64,000 bases of DNA from Pelobacter seleniigenes DSM 18267 (GTDB lineage Bacteria; Desulfobacterota; Desulfuromonadia; Desulfuromonadales; Geopsychrobacteraceae). Below are positions 43,615 to 52,987 of the stretch, one piece after another (the stretch's first letter is position 1; each line of letters begins with the position of its first letter). The notes under the pieces are model-generated. The model saw only the letters and a program-made list of their open reading frames with translations, had not been told where the DNA came from and ran no database searches. The DNA lies in contig NZ_JOMG01000002.1 in assembly GCF_000711225.1 (NCBI RefSeq), forward strand, positions 570,501-634,500, in the 5' to 3' direction. The position numbers and the translations under genes are program-made.

Positions 43615-44253
43615 CGGCAACAAATTACCGACCGGCAGTCTCTTGAAACCGAGCAGATCACAGGCAATGGCAACAATCAGCAACCCCCCGACCGCATTCA
43701 TTTCAGAGATAACCGGTTCCGTCAACACCGCACTGGCCAGATCAGCCACCAGCGTGATCCCCCCCTGATAGAGCAGCAGAGGGATCACCGAAAATATCAC
43801 CCCGATGCCCAGGGTTGAGGTCAGAGCGATGGCCGCAACCCCGTCAAGGGCGGCCTTGGCATAAAGAATGGTCGGACGATCGCCCAGTCCGTCCTGCAGC
43901 GCACCCATGATCGCCATGGCGCCAACACAGAACAGCAGGCTGGCGGTGACAAAGCCTTCCGCGATTCCGCCCGATCCGGAAAATTTCGCTTGCAGTTTCT
44001 GGCCAAACCGTTCCAGGCGAGCTTCTATCCCGATCAGTTCTCCCAGCAAACCACCAAAAATCAGGCTGCCGATAACCACCATCAGTTGCTGACTTTGCAA
44101 GGCCAGTTGTAAACCAATCAGTAAAACAGCCAGCCCAAGCCCGGCCATCATCGTTTGGCGCAAGCGCGGAGACAGAAACCGGCCGGCCCAGCGACCAAGC
44201 AGGCTGCCGACCACAACGGCCCCGACATTGACCAAAGTTCCCTGTAAAATCAT
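43567..44253 (-). CDS. DUF554 family membrane protein
   Basis: 228 aa from the ATG at 44253 (MILQGTL start). Six or seven hydrophobic segments; typical motifs are GTLVNVGAVVVGSLLG, GLLGELIGIEARLERFG and FCVGAMAIMGALQDGL. DUF554 proteins are transporters of uncertain substrate. Its last 16 codons overlap the kinase gene on the other strand. Confidence 0.9.
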   Translation of the reverse strand: MILQGTLVNVGAVVVGSLLGRWAGRFLSPRLRQTMMAGLGLAVLLIGLQLALQSQQLMVVIGSLIFGGLLGELIGIEARLERFGQKLQAKFSGSGGIAEGFVTASLLFCVGAMAIMGALQDGLGDRPTILYAKAALDGVAAIALTSTLGIGVIFSVIPLLLYQGGITLVADLASAVLTEPVISEMNAVGGLLIVAIACDLLGFKRLPVGNLLPSVLVVVGLLWSFGLA

Positions 44254-44568
44254 GAGAGTGTACCTGTAAAAGAGGAAGAAACCGCTGCACTGTAGCGCCA
44301 CAGGAGCACAGATTTCAAGCCCGATCGACAGGGGGCAGGACTTTTCAGCATGGTCGCTTCCAGCAGCAAGGCATGTAAGCTAAGATGTAAAGTGAGCCCG
44401 GGACGGCCTTTAACCGGCAGAGATGAACAAGAAGCAATGTCGCCGCTCAGTTCCAGCGGAGCATTCAGCCGGCAATCGAGCTGACCGCTAAGCGGCGGTC
44501 CGGCACATATATGCACTAATGTCAGATATTCAGAGGATGGAGTAAAGACCGGGGGAAGGGCCCTGAGC

Positions 44569-44600
44569 TAAAAAGCCCGCGGCAAGTCGCGAGCTTTTCA
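44569..44600. terminator. Hairpin terminator
   Basis: AAAAGCCCGCG (44571-44581) pairs with CGCGAGCTTTT (44588-44598) with one mismatch. It has A-rich and T-rich flanks and may serve either direction. Confidence 0.5.
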
Positions 44601-44616
44601 ATGAAGAATCGTCCTC

Positions 44617-44775
44617 GTGTCCCGTACGGTTAGTTCTCTATCCCAATTCCGGTCCTTTTTGCCGCTGTCTACGTTCTGCCTTCTCGGCTTAGCCCAAGCT
44701 AGGCCTGCGGCGGCAAGCCTTGACAGCAACAAAAATGACTCAAGATTAATACAAATAACTCACCGAACGGGACAC
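44617..44775. mobile_element. 159-bp MITE-like element with inverted termini
   Basis: Terminal inverted repeats GTGTCCCGTACGGTTAGTT (44617-44635) and AACTCACCGAACGGGACAC (44757-44775) match at 16 of 19 positions. Inside, TCCTTTTTGCCGCTGTC pairs with GACAGCAACAAAAATGA, so the unit can fold into one long hairpin. It has no ORF and no clear target duplication. Within the 44254-44791 gap, the part before 44569 holds nothing I recognise. Confidence 0.65.
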
Positions 44776-44791
44776 TAGCAGTGTAGAAAGG

Positions 44792-45106
44792 TTACTTTTT
44801 ATGACAGCGGGTGCAGTTCTTTTTGGCCTCAAACGCACGAGTCCCATTATGGCACTTGCCACAGAGCTCGCCTGCATAAATTTTCGCCATAGTGATTTCG
44901 ACAGTGCCTTGTTTCATTTTCGGAAACATCTCCGGGTTGTGACATTCTTTACAACTGACTCCGGCATCTTTATGGACGGTTCCCGAAAAAACCACCGGTC
45001 CCATCGGACTTTTGTCAAAGGTGAGAGTTTTCCCGGGGGGAACGGCAAGCGCAGCAGTCACGGCACCGAGAACCAGAACAACCAGCAACAACGTCAACTT
45101 TTTCAT
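44792..45106 (-). CDS. Triheme cytochrome c (c7/c3-like)
   Basis: 104 aa from the ATG at 45106 (AAGGATGG upstream). The signal peptide is LTLLLVVLVLGAVTAALAVP. Three haem motifs: CKECH, CGKCH and CTRCH (close to the C-terminus), plus a free His in SGTVHKD that could be a distal ligand. This matches small periplasmic triheme cytochromes that shuttle electrons across the periplasm in Geobacter relatives, though spacing is wider than in PpcA. It is monocistronic. Confidence 0.9.
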   Translation of the reverse strand: MKKLTLLLVVLVLGAVTAALAVPPGKTLTFDKSPMGPVVFSGTVHKDAGVSCKECHNPEMFPKMKQGTVEITMAKIYAGELCGKCHNGTRAFEAKKNCTRCHKK

Positions 45107-45326
45107 AAGCCCATCCTTTTCAAAAGAGAGATTCTTGTTATTTATAACAAGAATCCGTGACAAAAACCTGATAAGATTAGCCGATAGTTCAGACAGCGTC
45201 AATAGTTGCTCTGAACAGGAAAAGTTATTTGGCAATGAGGCTGGGGGGAGAATGTTGAAATTTTCTTGCTTCAATTAATTCAGTAACATTTGGTTACAAA
45301 ATACCTATTCTCTCAAGGACCGCACG

Positions 45327-46538
45327 TTGGAACACTTCATCGCTCGGCAACCGATTTTTGACACCAGAGGTCGCGTCCAAGCTTACGAGCTGCTTTTTCG
45401 ATCCGGCCTGCACAACTATTTCGACTGCGACGATCAGGATCATGCAGCGGCCAGCGTCATCGCCAACAGCAACCTGCTCTTCGACCTGGAAGAAATGACC
45501 GGCGGAACTCGGGCTTTCATCAACTGCACCCGCCGGGTGCTGATTGAAGAGTTGATGACAACCCTACCCCGCCACCAGGTAGCTGTCGAAATTCTCGAAG
45601 ATGTCGAAATCGATGCCACCCTGATTGACGCCTGCCGGCGCTTGAAAGAACAAGGCTATATGCTGGCCCTGGACGATTTCGTCTATCATAAGAGTTATGA
45701 ACCTCTTTTGGAGATTGCAGACATCGTCAAGGTCGACTTTTTGCTCAGTGATGTTCAACAGCAGGAAGAGCTGGCCCGAACCATGATCCCGCGGGGGATC
45801 AAAATGCTCGCCGAAAAAGTCGAAACCCCGGATGTCTACGAACAGGCCAAGAGAATGGGTTACCAGCTGTTCCAGGGCTACTTTTTCGCCAAACCGGTGA
45901 TTATCTCCAGAAAAGACATTCCGACCAACAAGATGCAGTTCCTGCGCATTTTGCGCGATGTTCACGCTGAAGAGGTCGACTTTAAAAGATTGGCCAAGAC
46001 CATCCAAAGTGAAGTATCGCTGTCTTATAAGCTCCTCAAACTGGTCAACTCTGCGGCGTTCGCCCTGCGCAATCGGGTGACCTCCATTATTCAGGCATTG
46101 TCCCTGCTTGGCCTGCGGGAAATCCGCTCCTGGATCTCCCTGCTCTCCATCTCATTCATGGCCGATGACAAGCCAGCCGAGCTGATTTCGAGCTCACTGA
46201 TCCGCGCCCGGCTCTGCGAACAATTGGCTCTGCCCTGCGGGTTGGGTAGTCGCCAGGCCGACCTGTTCCTGATGGGACTGTTTTCGTTACTCGACGTCAT
46301 CATGTCCCGGCCAATTGATGAAATCCTCAATGAGATCCATGTCGAAAGCGACATTGTTGATGCCCTGACCGGGATTCCCGGACCATTAAAAACAACCCTT
46401 GAGCTGGTCATCGCCATGGAAAAGGGAGAATGGAATCAGGTTTCGACCCTGGCCGCGGCGCTCCAGATCGATGAGCAACTCCTTCCTTCGGCCTATCTCG
46501 ATGCTGTCAGATGGGCACAGGACATTCACTCAATATAA
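45327..46538 (+). CDS. EAL-HDOD signalling protein (YuxH-like)
   Basis: 403 aa from TTG 45327 (CAAGGACC upstream). The N-terminal EAL-like domain is degenerate (YELLFRSG for the EAL motif; ALDDFVYHKSYEP retained), so c-di-GMP hydrolysis is doubtful. The C-terminal HDOD domain (about 205-390) has TIQSEVSLSYKLLKLVNSAA and SIIQALSLLGLREIRSWISL. Such proteins are common in deltaproteobacteria and probably act as c-di-GMP-related adaptors. Confidence 0.9.
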   Translation: MEHFIARQPIFDTRGRVQAYELLFRSGLHNYFDCDDQDHAAASVIANSNLLFDLEEMTGGTRAFINCTRRVLIEELMTTLPRHQVAVEILEDVEIDATLIDACRRLKEQGYMLALDDFVYHKSYEPLLEIADIVKVDFLLSDVQQQEELARTMIPRGIKMLAEKVETPDVYEQAKRMGYQLFQGYFFAKPVIISRKDIPTNKMQFLRILRDVHAEEVDFKRLAKTIQSEVSLSYKLLKLVNSAAFALRNRVTSIIQALSLLGLREIRSWISLLSISFMADDKPAELISSSLIRARLCEQLALPCGLGSRQADLFLMGLFSLLDVIMSRPIDEILNEIHVESDIVDALTGIPGPLKTTLELVIAMEKGEWNQVSTLAAALQIDEQLLPSAYLDAVRWAQDIHSI

Positions 46539-46749
46539 CCAGCCGAGAGCATCAAAAAAATGTTTGGCCTGACGGAAAAATATATCTTAAAAATCAATAG
46601 AATGGCACCTTCTGGCAACATTCCGGGTCCGCTAAAAGGATCATCCGGGGCCTCGTCGGGCGCAAATAATTTTGGTAGGATTACGGTAAAGATCATTGAC
46701 AGTTGCAGGATAGGCAATGTACAACGGCTCCCTTTAGCAAGGAGTTTGT

Positions 46750-47172
46750 ATGTCTGAAAAAATGTTGTCCGCCGGTGATTACATCGCATCCCGGTGCAGT
46801 AAGTGCAAAGACGTCACCAACCACACGATCGTGGCAATGGTCGAAAACAAAGTCGTTCGGGTTGAATGCAACACCTGTGGCAGCGTCCATAATTACCGCA
46901 GTGTCGCCCCGACAGTAAAACCCACCCCCAGAGCCAAGACCGCGGCAACCAAAACCCCCAGGGTCGGAAAAACAGAAACGGAATGGGCCGCCCAGCTGAA
47001 TGAGTGCAAGGCCTCCGATGCTATCAGTTACAGTATCAAGGCAGCGTTCAAACCCGGGGATGTTGTTCAACATCCGATCTTCGGAATGGGCCGCGTCATC
47101 AACACCATCCGCCCCAACAAAATGGAAGTCTACTTTCGCGACGGCATCAAGATGCTGCGCTGCACGTTGTAG
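46750..47172 (+). CDS. Zinc-ribbon protein with CarD/TRCF-like C-terminal tail
   Basis: 140 aa with AAGGAG upstream. The N-terminal ribbon is made of CSKC (position 16) and CNTC (41). A basic, Pro- and Ala-rich linker follows. The last 45 residues, FKPGDVVQHPIFGMGRVINT and IRPNKMEVYFRDGIKMLRC, look like the SH3-like RNA-polymerase-interacting fold of CarD/TRCF. It may bind nucleic acid or RNA polymerase; no function is established. Confidence 0.7.
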   Translation: MSEKMLSAGDYIASRCSKCKDVTNHTIVAMVENKVVRVECNTCGSVHNYRSVAPTVKPTPRAKTAATKTPRVGKTETEWAAQLNECKASDAISYSIKAAFKPGDVVQHPIFGMGRVINTIRPNKMEVYFRDGIKMLRCTL

Positions 47173-47313
47173 CACGGTTTGCCGCGATAGCACCGGCAGC
47201 CACAGAGTAAACGCAATAGCGCCTGCCGAAAAGATTGACAAGCGCCCGTTCATAAGCTTTATTTGTCCCTGATACAGTTTTTCAGGTACTTTTCCTGACG
47301 ACAATTGAGGCTT

Positions 47314-48369
47314 ATGACACCCCCTGCAAGCGAAACCACCAGCAGCAGACTGCTGCTCACATTGGCATCTCTGGTCATTGTTTTTGCCGGCCTGAAAACT
47401 GCTCAGGCCCTGATCGTGCCTTTTCTGTTGGCGTTTTTCATTTCCATCGTTTGCGCCGGTCCGTTTTACTGGCTGCAACAGAAAAAGGTTCCAGCCCCGC
47501 TGGCGCTGCTGCTGGTCATCGCTATCGTTATGCTGGGCGGGCTGGGGGTTTTGACTGTTGTCGGCACTTCCGTCACCAGTTTCACCCAGCAGTTGCCGAC
47601 CTACCAGGAACAATTGAGAGCGCAAACCCTGAGCCTGTTCGGCTGGCTGGAACACATGGGGATCAAAATCTCCCGGCAGGTTCTACTGCAACATTTTGAT
47701 CCGGGCGCCATCATGCAGTCGGCCGCCAGCATGCTCGCCACTGCGGGCGGGGTCCTCACCAATTCATTCCTGATTCTGCTGACCGTCATCTTCATCCTGC
47801 TTGAGGCTGCGGGGATGCCGAATAAACTGCGCGCCGCTCTGACCGATGCCGAAAGTTCACTGGCAACCTTTGGAAAATTTGTCGACGGGGTGCGTCAATA
47901 CCTGGCCATCAAAACCCTGGTCAGTTTTCTGACCGGCATGGTCATTGCTCTGGGTCTGCTGCTGCTCGGCCTGGACTATGCACTGCTTTGGGGCATGATC
48001 GCCTTTCTACTGAATTATGTCCCGAATATCGGTTCGATCATCGCGTCGGTCCCGGCTTTATTGCTGGCGTCTGTGCAACTGGGCTGGCTGCCGACCCTGC
48101 TGGTCGCCATCCTCTACCTGATTACCAATATGATTATGGGGAATATTGTCGAACCCCGCCTGATGGGCCGCAAACTTGGCCTGTCTGCATTGGTTGTTTT
48201 TCTTTCTTTGGTTTTCTGGGGCTGGATTCTGGGGCCTGTCGGCATGCTGCTCTCGGTCCCGTTGACGATGATTGTCAAAATTGCCTTGCAGGTTAATGAA
48301 TCGACCCGTTGGCTGGCAATCCTTCTCGGCTCGGACACGCAGGCCTCCCCCCCGGTCAAAAACAGCTGA
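47314..48369 (+). CDS. AI-2E family transporter (PerM-like)
   Basis: 351 aa from the ATG at 47314 (GAGG upstream; an earlier TTG is less likely). Seven or eight hydrophobic segments. The conserved C-terminal half has FLLNYVPNIGSIIASVPALL, then YLITNMIMGNIVEPRLMGRK and LGLSALVVFLSLVFWGWILG. Family members export signals or work as Na+/H+ antiporters. No quorum-sensing genes are nearby. Confidence 0.9.
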   Translation: MTPPASETTSSRLLLTLASLVIVFAGLKTAQALIVPFLLAFFISIVCAGPFYWLQQKKVPAPLALLLVIAIVMLGGLGVLTVVGTSVTSFTQQLPTYQEQLRAQTLSLFGWLEHMGIKISRQVLLQHFDPGAIMQSAASMLATAGGVLTNSFLILLTVIFILLEAAGMPNKLRAALTDAESSLATFGKFVDGVRQYLAIKTLVSFLTGMVIALGLLLLGLDYALLWGMIAFLLNYVPNIGSIIASVPALLLASVQLGWLPTLLVAILYLITNMIMGNIVEPRLMGRKLGLSALVVFLSLVFWGWILGPVGMLLSVPLTMIVKIALQVNESTRWLAILLGSDTQASPPVKNS

Positions 48370-48448
48370 TCGACCCGGCACTTCAGAAACCGCGCCATCT
48401 ATCAAATCGTGTTTTTCCGGCCATGGCTGCCGGACAGGGAGATCTACC

Positions 48449-49540
48449 ATGCTTTACTGCCCGTTCGGCAAGACCGGCACCCAGATTTCCGCGGTCAGCT
48501 TCGGTGGGATGCGTTTCGCCGATCCTGCCGATATCAACGCCAGTGCCGCCCTCATCCATTACGCTCACAGCAAAGGGATCAACTATTTTGATACCGCCCC
48601 CGCCTACTGTGGAGACCGCAGTGAGGACATTTTCGGAACCGCCTTGCGGGGACTGCCCCGGAACAGTTTTCTGGTCTCGACCAAGTGTGGTCGCGCCAGC
48701 GGGGATGAGCTACGGCGCAGCCTGGAAAGGAGTTTGCAACGACTGGGGGTCGACAGCATCGACTTTTTTTACATCTGGCACCTGATGAACCCGGCCGACT
48801 GGGACAGCCGGCGGCGCGGCGGTGCGGTCGAGGCGGCCCTGCGCGCCCGGGAAGAAGGTTTGATCGGCCACCTGCTCTGTTCCTCCCATATGGAAGGGAC
48901 TGCCCTGGGGCAAGTGCTGGCGGAGGATGTTTTTGCCGGCGTGCTGCTCGGCTACAATGTCCTGAACTTTCCCTATCGCCGCGCAGCCGTTGAGTTAGCC
49001 GGCCAGTACGGTATCGGTGTGGTCACCATGAACCCTCTCAGGGGAGGGCTGATCCCACAGAATCCGCAACGCTTCCGTTTTCTGAAAACCATCACCGGGG
49101 ACGATCTGGTTCCTGCCGCCCTGCGTTTCAACCTCTCCCACCCAGCTATCAGTTCTGCGCTGGTCGGTATCGCAACCCGCCAGGATATCGATATGGCCGT
49201 CGCGGCGATGGAGGAATTTTCCCCCTATAACAGCGCCCAGCTGCAACAGCTGCAGGACAACACTCGGGAAGCTTTCAGCGGGCTTTGCACCGGCTGCGGT
49301 TATTGTTTGCCCTGCCCGGCCGATATTCCGGTCCCCAAATTCATGGACAGCTATAATCAGCTGATTCTGTCCGGCGGCAAACACCAGGCGGTACAGGACC
49401 GCTTTAACATGCATTGGCGCATCAGTCCGGAGCTGGCCCACCGATGTATCGCCTGCGGAGCCTGTGAACAGCGCTGTACCCAGCACCTGCCGATCATTGA
49501 GCGGTTGGCGGAATTGCCCGATAAAACGGCATCAGCCTGA
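48449..49540 (+). CDS. Aldo/keto reductase with C-terminal 4Fe-4S domain
   Basis: 363 aa from the ATG at 48449 (GGGAGATC upstream). The AKR barrel (about 1-270) carries Asp and Tyr in FDTAPAYCGDRSED, Lys in STKCG and His in FYIWHLM. The C-terminus has two cysteine clusters, CTGCGYCLPCPADIP and CIACGACEQRCTQ, typical of the YdjG/YccK-like iron-sulfur AKR branch found in anaerobes. Substrate unknown. Confidence 0.9.
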   Translation: MLYCPFGKTGTQISAVSFGGMRFADPADINASAALIHYAHSKGINYFDTAPAYCGDRSEDIFGTALRGLPRNSFLVSTKCGRASGDELRRSLERSLQRLGVDSIDFFYIWHLMNPADWDSRRRGGAVEAALRAREEGLIGHLLCSSHMEGTALGQVLAEDVFAGVLLGYNVLNFPYRRAAVELAGQYGIGVVTMNPLRGGLIPQNPQRFRFLKTITGDDLVPAALRFNLSHPAISSALVGIATRQDIDMAVAAMEEFSPYNSAQLQQLQDNTREAFSGLCTGCGYCLPCPADIPVPKFMDSYNQLILSGGKHQAVQDRFNMHWRISPELAHRCIACGACEQRCTQHLPIIERLAELPDKTASA

Positions 49541-49578
49541 ACAAACCTTCCCCCTGCTCGCAGAATGGACACAGCCGG

Positions 49579-50976
49579 CTAGACCAGATCATGTTTCTTG
49601 GCCTGGTAGCGCATGGCATCGTAGCTGAGTTTGAGCAGGCCGGCGGCTTTGGTCATATTGTTGCCGGTCCGTTCCAGAGCCAGGCGTAGCAGTTCTTTTT
49701 CGACCTCTTCCAGGGAGACCCCTTCTTCCGGCAACAGAATCTGAAAAGTCTTGCGTCGTTCCGGAGACTGGGACTGCCGCCCGCCGATATCAAGAGGCAG
49801 GCAGTCAGCGGTCAGGCTGTCAAGTTTTTCCATGACCACGCAACGCTCAATCACATTGCGCAGTTCCCGGACATTGCCCGGCCAGGGATAGTCCAGCAGC
49901 AGCTTCTCCGCATCCGGCTTGATTTTGTCGACCACCGGCTTGGAATATTTCCTGGTAAAAGTGTCCAGAAAAAACCGCGTCAGCAGCAAAACATCCTGGT
50001 CGCGTTCCTTGAGCGGGGGCAAGTGAATGGAAAAAGAACTGAGCCGGTAATAAAGATCCTCTCGAAACAGCCCCTCCAGCACCTGCTTTTTGAGATCCCG
50101 GTTGGTACAGGCGATAAGATTGACATCAATGGGCAAATCGACCTTCCCCCCGATCCGGCGCACGGTCCGCTCCTCAATGACTCTGAGCAGCTTGCTCTGC
50201 AGCTCCGGCCGCATGTCGCCGATCTCATCCAGCAGCAAGGTCCCACCGTCCGCCAGTTCAAAGACCCCCTTTTTGTCACTCTTGGCATCGGTGAAGGCCC
50301 CTTTGACATGCCCGAACAGCTCCCCTTCGATCAGGTTTTCGGGCAAAGCGGTACAGTTGATGGCGATATAGGGGACATTCTCAAAATCCTTGCGCTGCGC
50401 AAACCGCCAGGAATGGATCTTCCGGGCTAGGACTTCCTTGCCGGTCCCCGACTTACCGGTAATCAGCACCGAAGGGACGCCGGCTTCGGCGATTTTTCGC
50501 GCATCGGCCAGAACTTTCCGGACGATGCCTGCTTCACCGATGAACTCCTTGCCAAACGCCGCGGCTTCCGAACGTTTCAGATAAGCGACCTCGTCCTTCA
50601 GGCGTGAATTTTTCAACAACTGATCGACGACGATCTTGACCTCTTCGACATTAAAGGGTTTGTGCAGGTAATCCGACGCACCGAAGCGCATCGCTTTGAT
50701 GGCCGACTCACTGGAATCGTCTCCGGTCAGCATAATCACCGGGAAATTGACCGCTTCTTCCTGCAGCATCTGCAGAATATCGAGCCCGTTCAGCTCTTCC
50801 CCCAGATCGATATCGAGGAGCATCAGATCCGGCTGCCAGTCAAGAATCTTTTCCACGGCCCGGGCAGAACTGTACAGCAATTGGGTATCGTACCCCTCTT
50901 TACGCAGCGACCGGGCCAGCATCGAGATGATCAGCTCATCATCGTCAAGCAGCAGAATCCGACCTTTTTTTATCAT
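49579..50976 (-). CDS. NtrC-type sigma-54-dependent response regulator
   Basis: 465 aa from the ATG at 50976 (AGGA 8 nt upstream). Receiver (1-120) with Asp in LMLLDIDLGEE. AAA+ domain (about 140-370) with Walker A GKSGTGKEV and DEIGDMRPELQSKLLRVIEE. The sigma-54 contact loop reads GAFTDA instead of GAFTGA. C-terminal Fis-type HTH: NNMTKAAGLLKLSYDAMRYQ. It overlaps the kinase gene upstream by 32 nt, so the two form a pair. It activates unknown sigma-54 promoters; the one at 31076 is a candidate only by presence. Confidence 0.94.
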   Translation of the reverse strand: MIKKGRILLLDDDELIISMLARSLRKEGYDTQLLYSSARAVEKILDWQPDLMLLDIDLGEELNGLDILQMLQEEAVNFPVIMLTGDDSSESAIKAMRFGASDYLHKPFNVEEVKIVVDQLLKNSRLKDEVAYLKRSEAAAFGKEFIGEAGIVRKVLADARKIAEAGVPSVLITGKSGTGKEVLARKIHSWRFAQRKDFENVPYIAINCTALPENLIEGELFGHVKGAFTDAKSDKKGVFELADGGTLLLDEIGDMRPELQSKLLRVIEERTVRRIGGKVDLPIDVNLIACTNRDLKKQVLEGLFREDLYYRLSSFSIHLPPLKERDQDVLLLTRFFLDTFTRKYSKPVVDKIKPDAEKLLLDYPWPGNVRELRNVIERCVVMEKLDSLTADCLPLDIGGRQSQSPERRKTFQILLPEEGVSLEEVEKELLRLALERTGNNMTKAAGLLKLSYDAMRYQAKKHDLV

Positions 50977-52795
50977 CGTAAACATCCTGTAGCTGATGGG
51001 TTAAGGGGAGAATGATAGTGAATGTTGCGCCGCCGAAACGATTGCCTGCGGCGCCAATACTCCCGCCATGTTCCTCAATGATCCGCTTGCAGATCGCCAG
51101 GCCCAAGCCCGTCCCTTTGCTTTTGGTGGTATAAAAGGGTTGAAAGATATCACTGGCTTCAGGAGCGGAAATCCCTTTACCGGTATCCGCTATGCTGATT
51201 TTGACCGTATTATCCTGATGATAACGGGTGGAGACGAAAATACGCCCGCCGGTATCCATCACTTCGATGGCGTTCAGGAAGATATTTAGCAACACCTGCT
51301 GCAACTGGGCCGAATCAGCTTCGATCGGCGGCAGATTTTCTGCGTAACTACGCTCAATATCCACCCCCAGACGGGAGGAACTGCGGCCGGTGATAAAGAT
51401 GTTCTTGATCGAATTGTCGAGCAACTTGTTCAGATCAAACGTTTCCAACTGCAATTTGGGCGGCCGGGCATAGCTGAGCAGCCCTTTGAGCAGTTTCTCA
51501 ACCCGGTTGGTTTCGTTGATGACCCGGCTGAACAGTTCCTGATCTTCCTCGCTCAAGGTCAGTTCATCTGCCAGCACTTCCAGGGAAACCTTGATCCCGG
51601 CGAGGGGATTTTTGATCTCATGAGCCAGCCCGGCCGCCATTTCTCCGACCAGAGCCATCTGGTTGGCCCGCTGCAGCTCGGTTTCTTCCTTTTTTCTTTG
51701 GGTGATGTCCCGGGTAAAGGCCAGGGCGTATTTTTCGTTACCCAAATCGAGCAGTCCGACACTGACTTCCGCCAGGAAACGGCTGCCATCCTTTTTGCGG
51801 CGTTCGACTTCATACTCGGTCCAGACCCCATTCAGGGCATACTGCAGGCGTTCATCACAACCGCCACCGCTGTTGAGATCGGCAATATTCAGTTCCTGCA
51901 TCTCTGCCACGGTATAACCATGCATCGTGGCAGCCGCCTGATTCACGGAAACAATCCGGCCGATCCGACTGAAGCTCAGATCCAAAATCAGGATTCCTTC
52001 CCCGGCACTTTCAAACAAGGTCTGGTACAGCTGACGAACAGACTGCAGTTCATCACGCTCTTTCTTCAGTTTTGAACTCATGCTGTTAAACGAGTCGGCC
52101 AGTTCCTTGAATTCATGTTTGAGCCCGCCATCAATACGATAATCGAGCTGACCGCCTTTGAGGACTTTGGCGGCCTCCACCAGAACATGAACGGAACCGG
52201 TGAAACGCTGGAGAAAAAAAGCCGTCAACAACCAGATGGACAGGGGGCCGATAACAACCATGAAAACGATAAAATTGTTGATCCGGGAAAGCCCCTGCAG
52301 AAGATGTTCAGCATGTCCGGTCAGCCGCTTGTTACCGGTCATGGTCACGGCTTCGATGGCATGAACCAGCATGTCGCCATGCGTGAGGATATCCGCTTTG
52401 GCGCGCTCAAAACCATCCGGGCCATACTCTGTCTGGAGGAGGGCAGCAATATTTTCAATATAAACGGTGATGGACTTATGCAGCGCATTCTGCTGCTGGA
52501 GCATGGACTCAGAATACCGTTGTCCATCGCTTAAGTTCAGGGATTCCAACAAGGTGTCGGCGTGCAGAGAGACGGTTGCCGAACTGACCCCCTGCGGTCG
52601 TCCCAGCAGTTGCAGATCGGACTGGAGTCTGCGGATATTGTTCAGAATTTCATTATTGAAATCGGCAACGCTGTGCATCACCACGGCGTTTTCCAGTTGC
52701 TGGGTGGCCCCGCCGATGGAAAATACAATATAGAGGCCGCCAATGAAGAAAAACACCAGCATAATTGTCAGGCCGAACAATACCTGTCGTTTCAT
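50945..52795 (-). CDS. Sensor histidine kinase (periplasmic sensor, HAMP, PAS, NtrB-like core)
   Basis: 616 aa. Two membrane helices (FGLTIMLVFFFIGGLYIVFS and FIVFMVVIGPLSIWLLTAFF) enclose a helical periplasmic domain of about 150 residues. HAMP (about 205-255) and PAS (about 265-380) follow. The kinase core has His in GEMAAGLAHEIKNPLAGIKV, N-box LLNIFLNAIEVM, and GTGLGLAICKRII. It partners with the overlapping NtrC-type regulator. The signal is unknown. Confidence 0.93.
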   Translation of the reverse strand: MKRQVLFGLTIMLVFFFIGGLYIVFSIGGATQQLENAVVMHSVADFNNEILNNIRRLQSDLQLLGRPQGVSSATVSLHADTLLESLNLSDGQRYSESMLQQQNALHKSITVYIENIAALLQTEYGPDGFERAKADILTHGDMLVHAIEAVTMTGNKRLTGHAEHLLQGLSRINNFIVFMVVIGPLSIWLLTAFFLQRFTGSVHVLVEAAKVLKGGQLDYRIDGGLKHEFKELADSFNSMSSKLKKERDELQSVRQLYQTLFESAGEGILILDLSFSRIGRIVSVNQAAATMHGYTVAEMQELNIADLNSGGGCDERLQYALNGVWTEYEVERRKKDGSRFLAEVSVGLLDLGNEKYALAFTRDITQRKKEETELQRANQMALVGEMAAGLAHEIKNPLAGIKVSLEVLADELTLSEEDQELFSRVINETNRVEKLLKGLLSYARPPKLQLETFDLNKLLDNSIKNIFITGRSSSRLGVDIERSYAENLPPIEADSAQLQQVLLNIFLNAIEVMDTGGRIFVSTRYHQDNTVKISIADTGKGISAPEASDIFQPFYTTKSKGTGLGLAICKRIIEEHGGSIGAAGNRFGGATFTIILPLTHQLQDVYDDKKRSDSAA

Positions 52796-52987
52796 AGCAC
52801 GAAAACCATCCTATAATTCAATGCAGGGTGTTGTACTGAAAAGAAACTTTACACTGGGTGTCGACCTCATGAAGGATTGTCAACTACAACGATCAAGAAT
52901 AGCACAGCTCATTATGCCAGATAAAACAAATTTTTATTTTAACTAAATCATTACCATTAAAGAGCTCGAACTCCTTTGTCAAATAAG

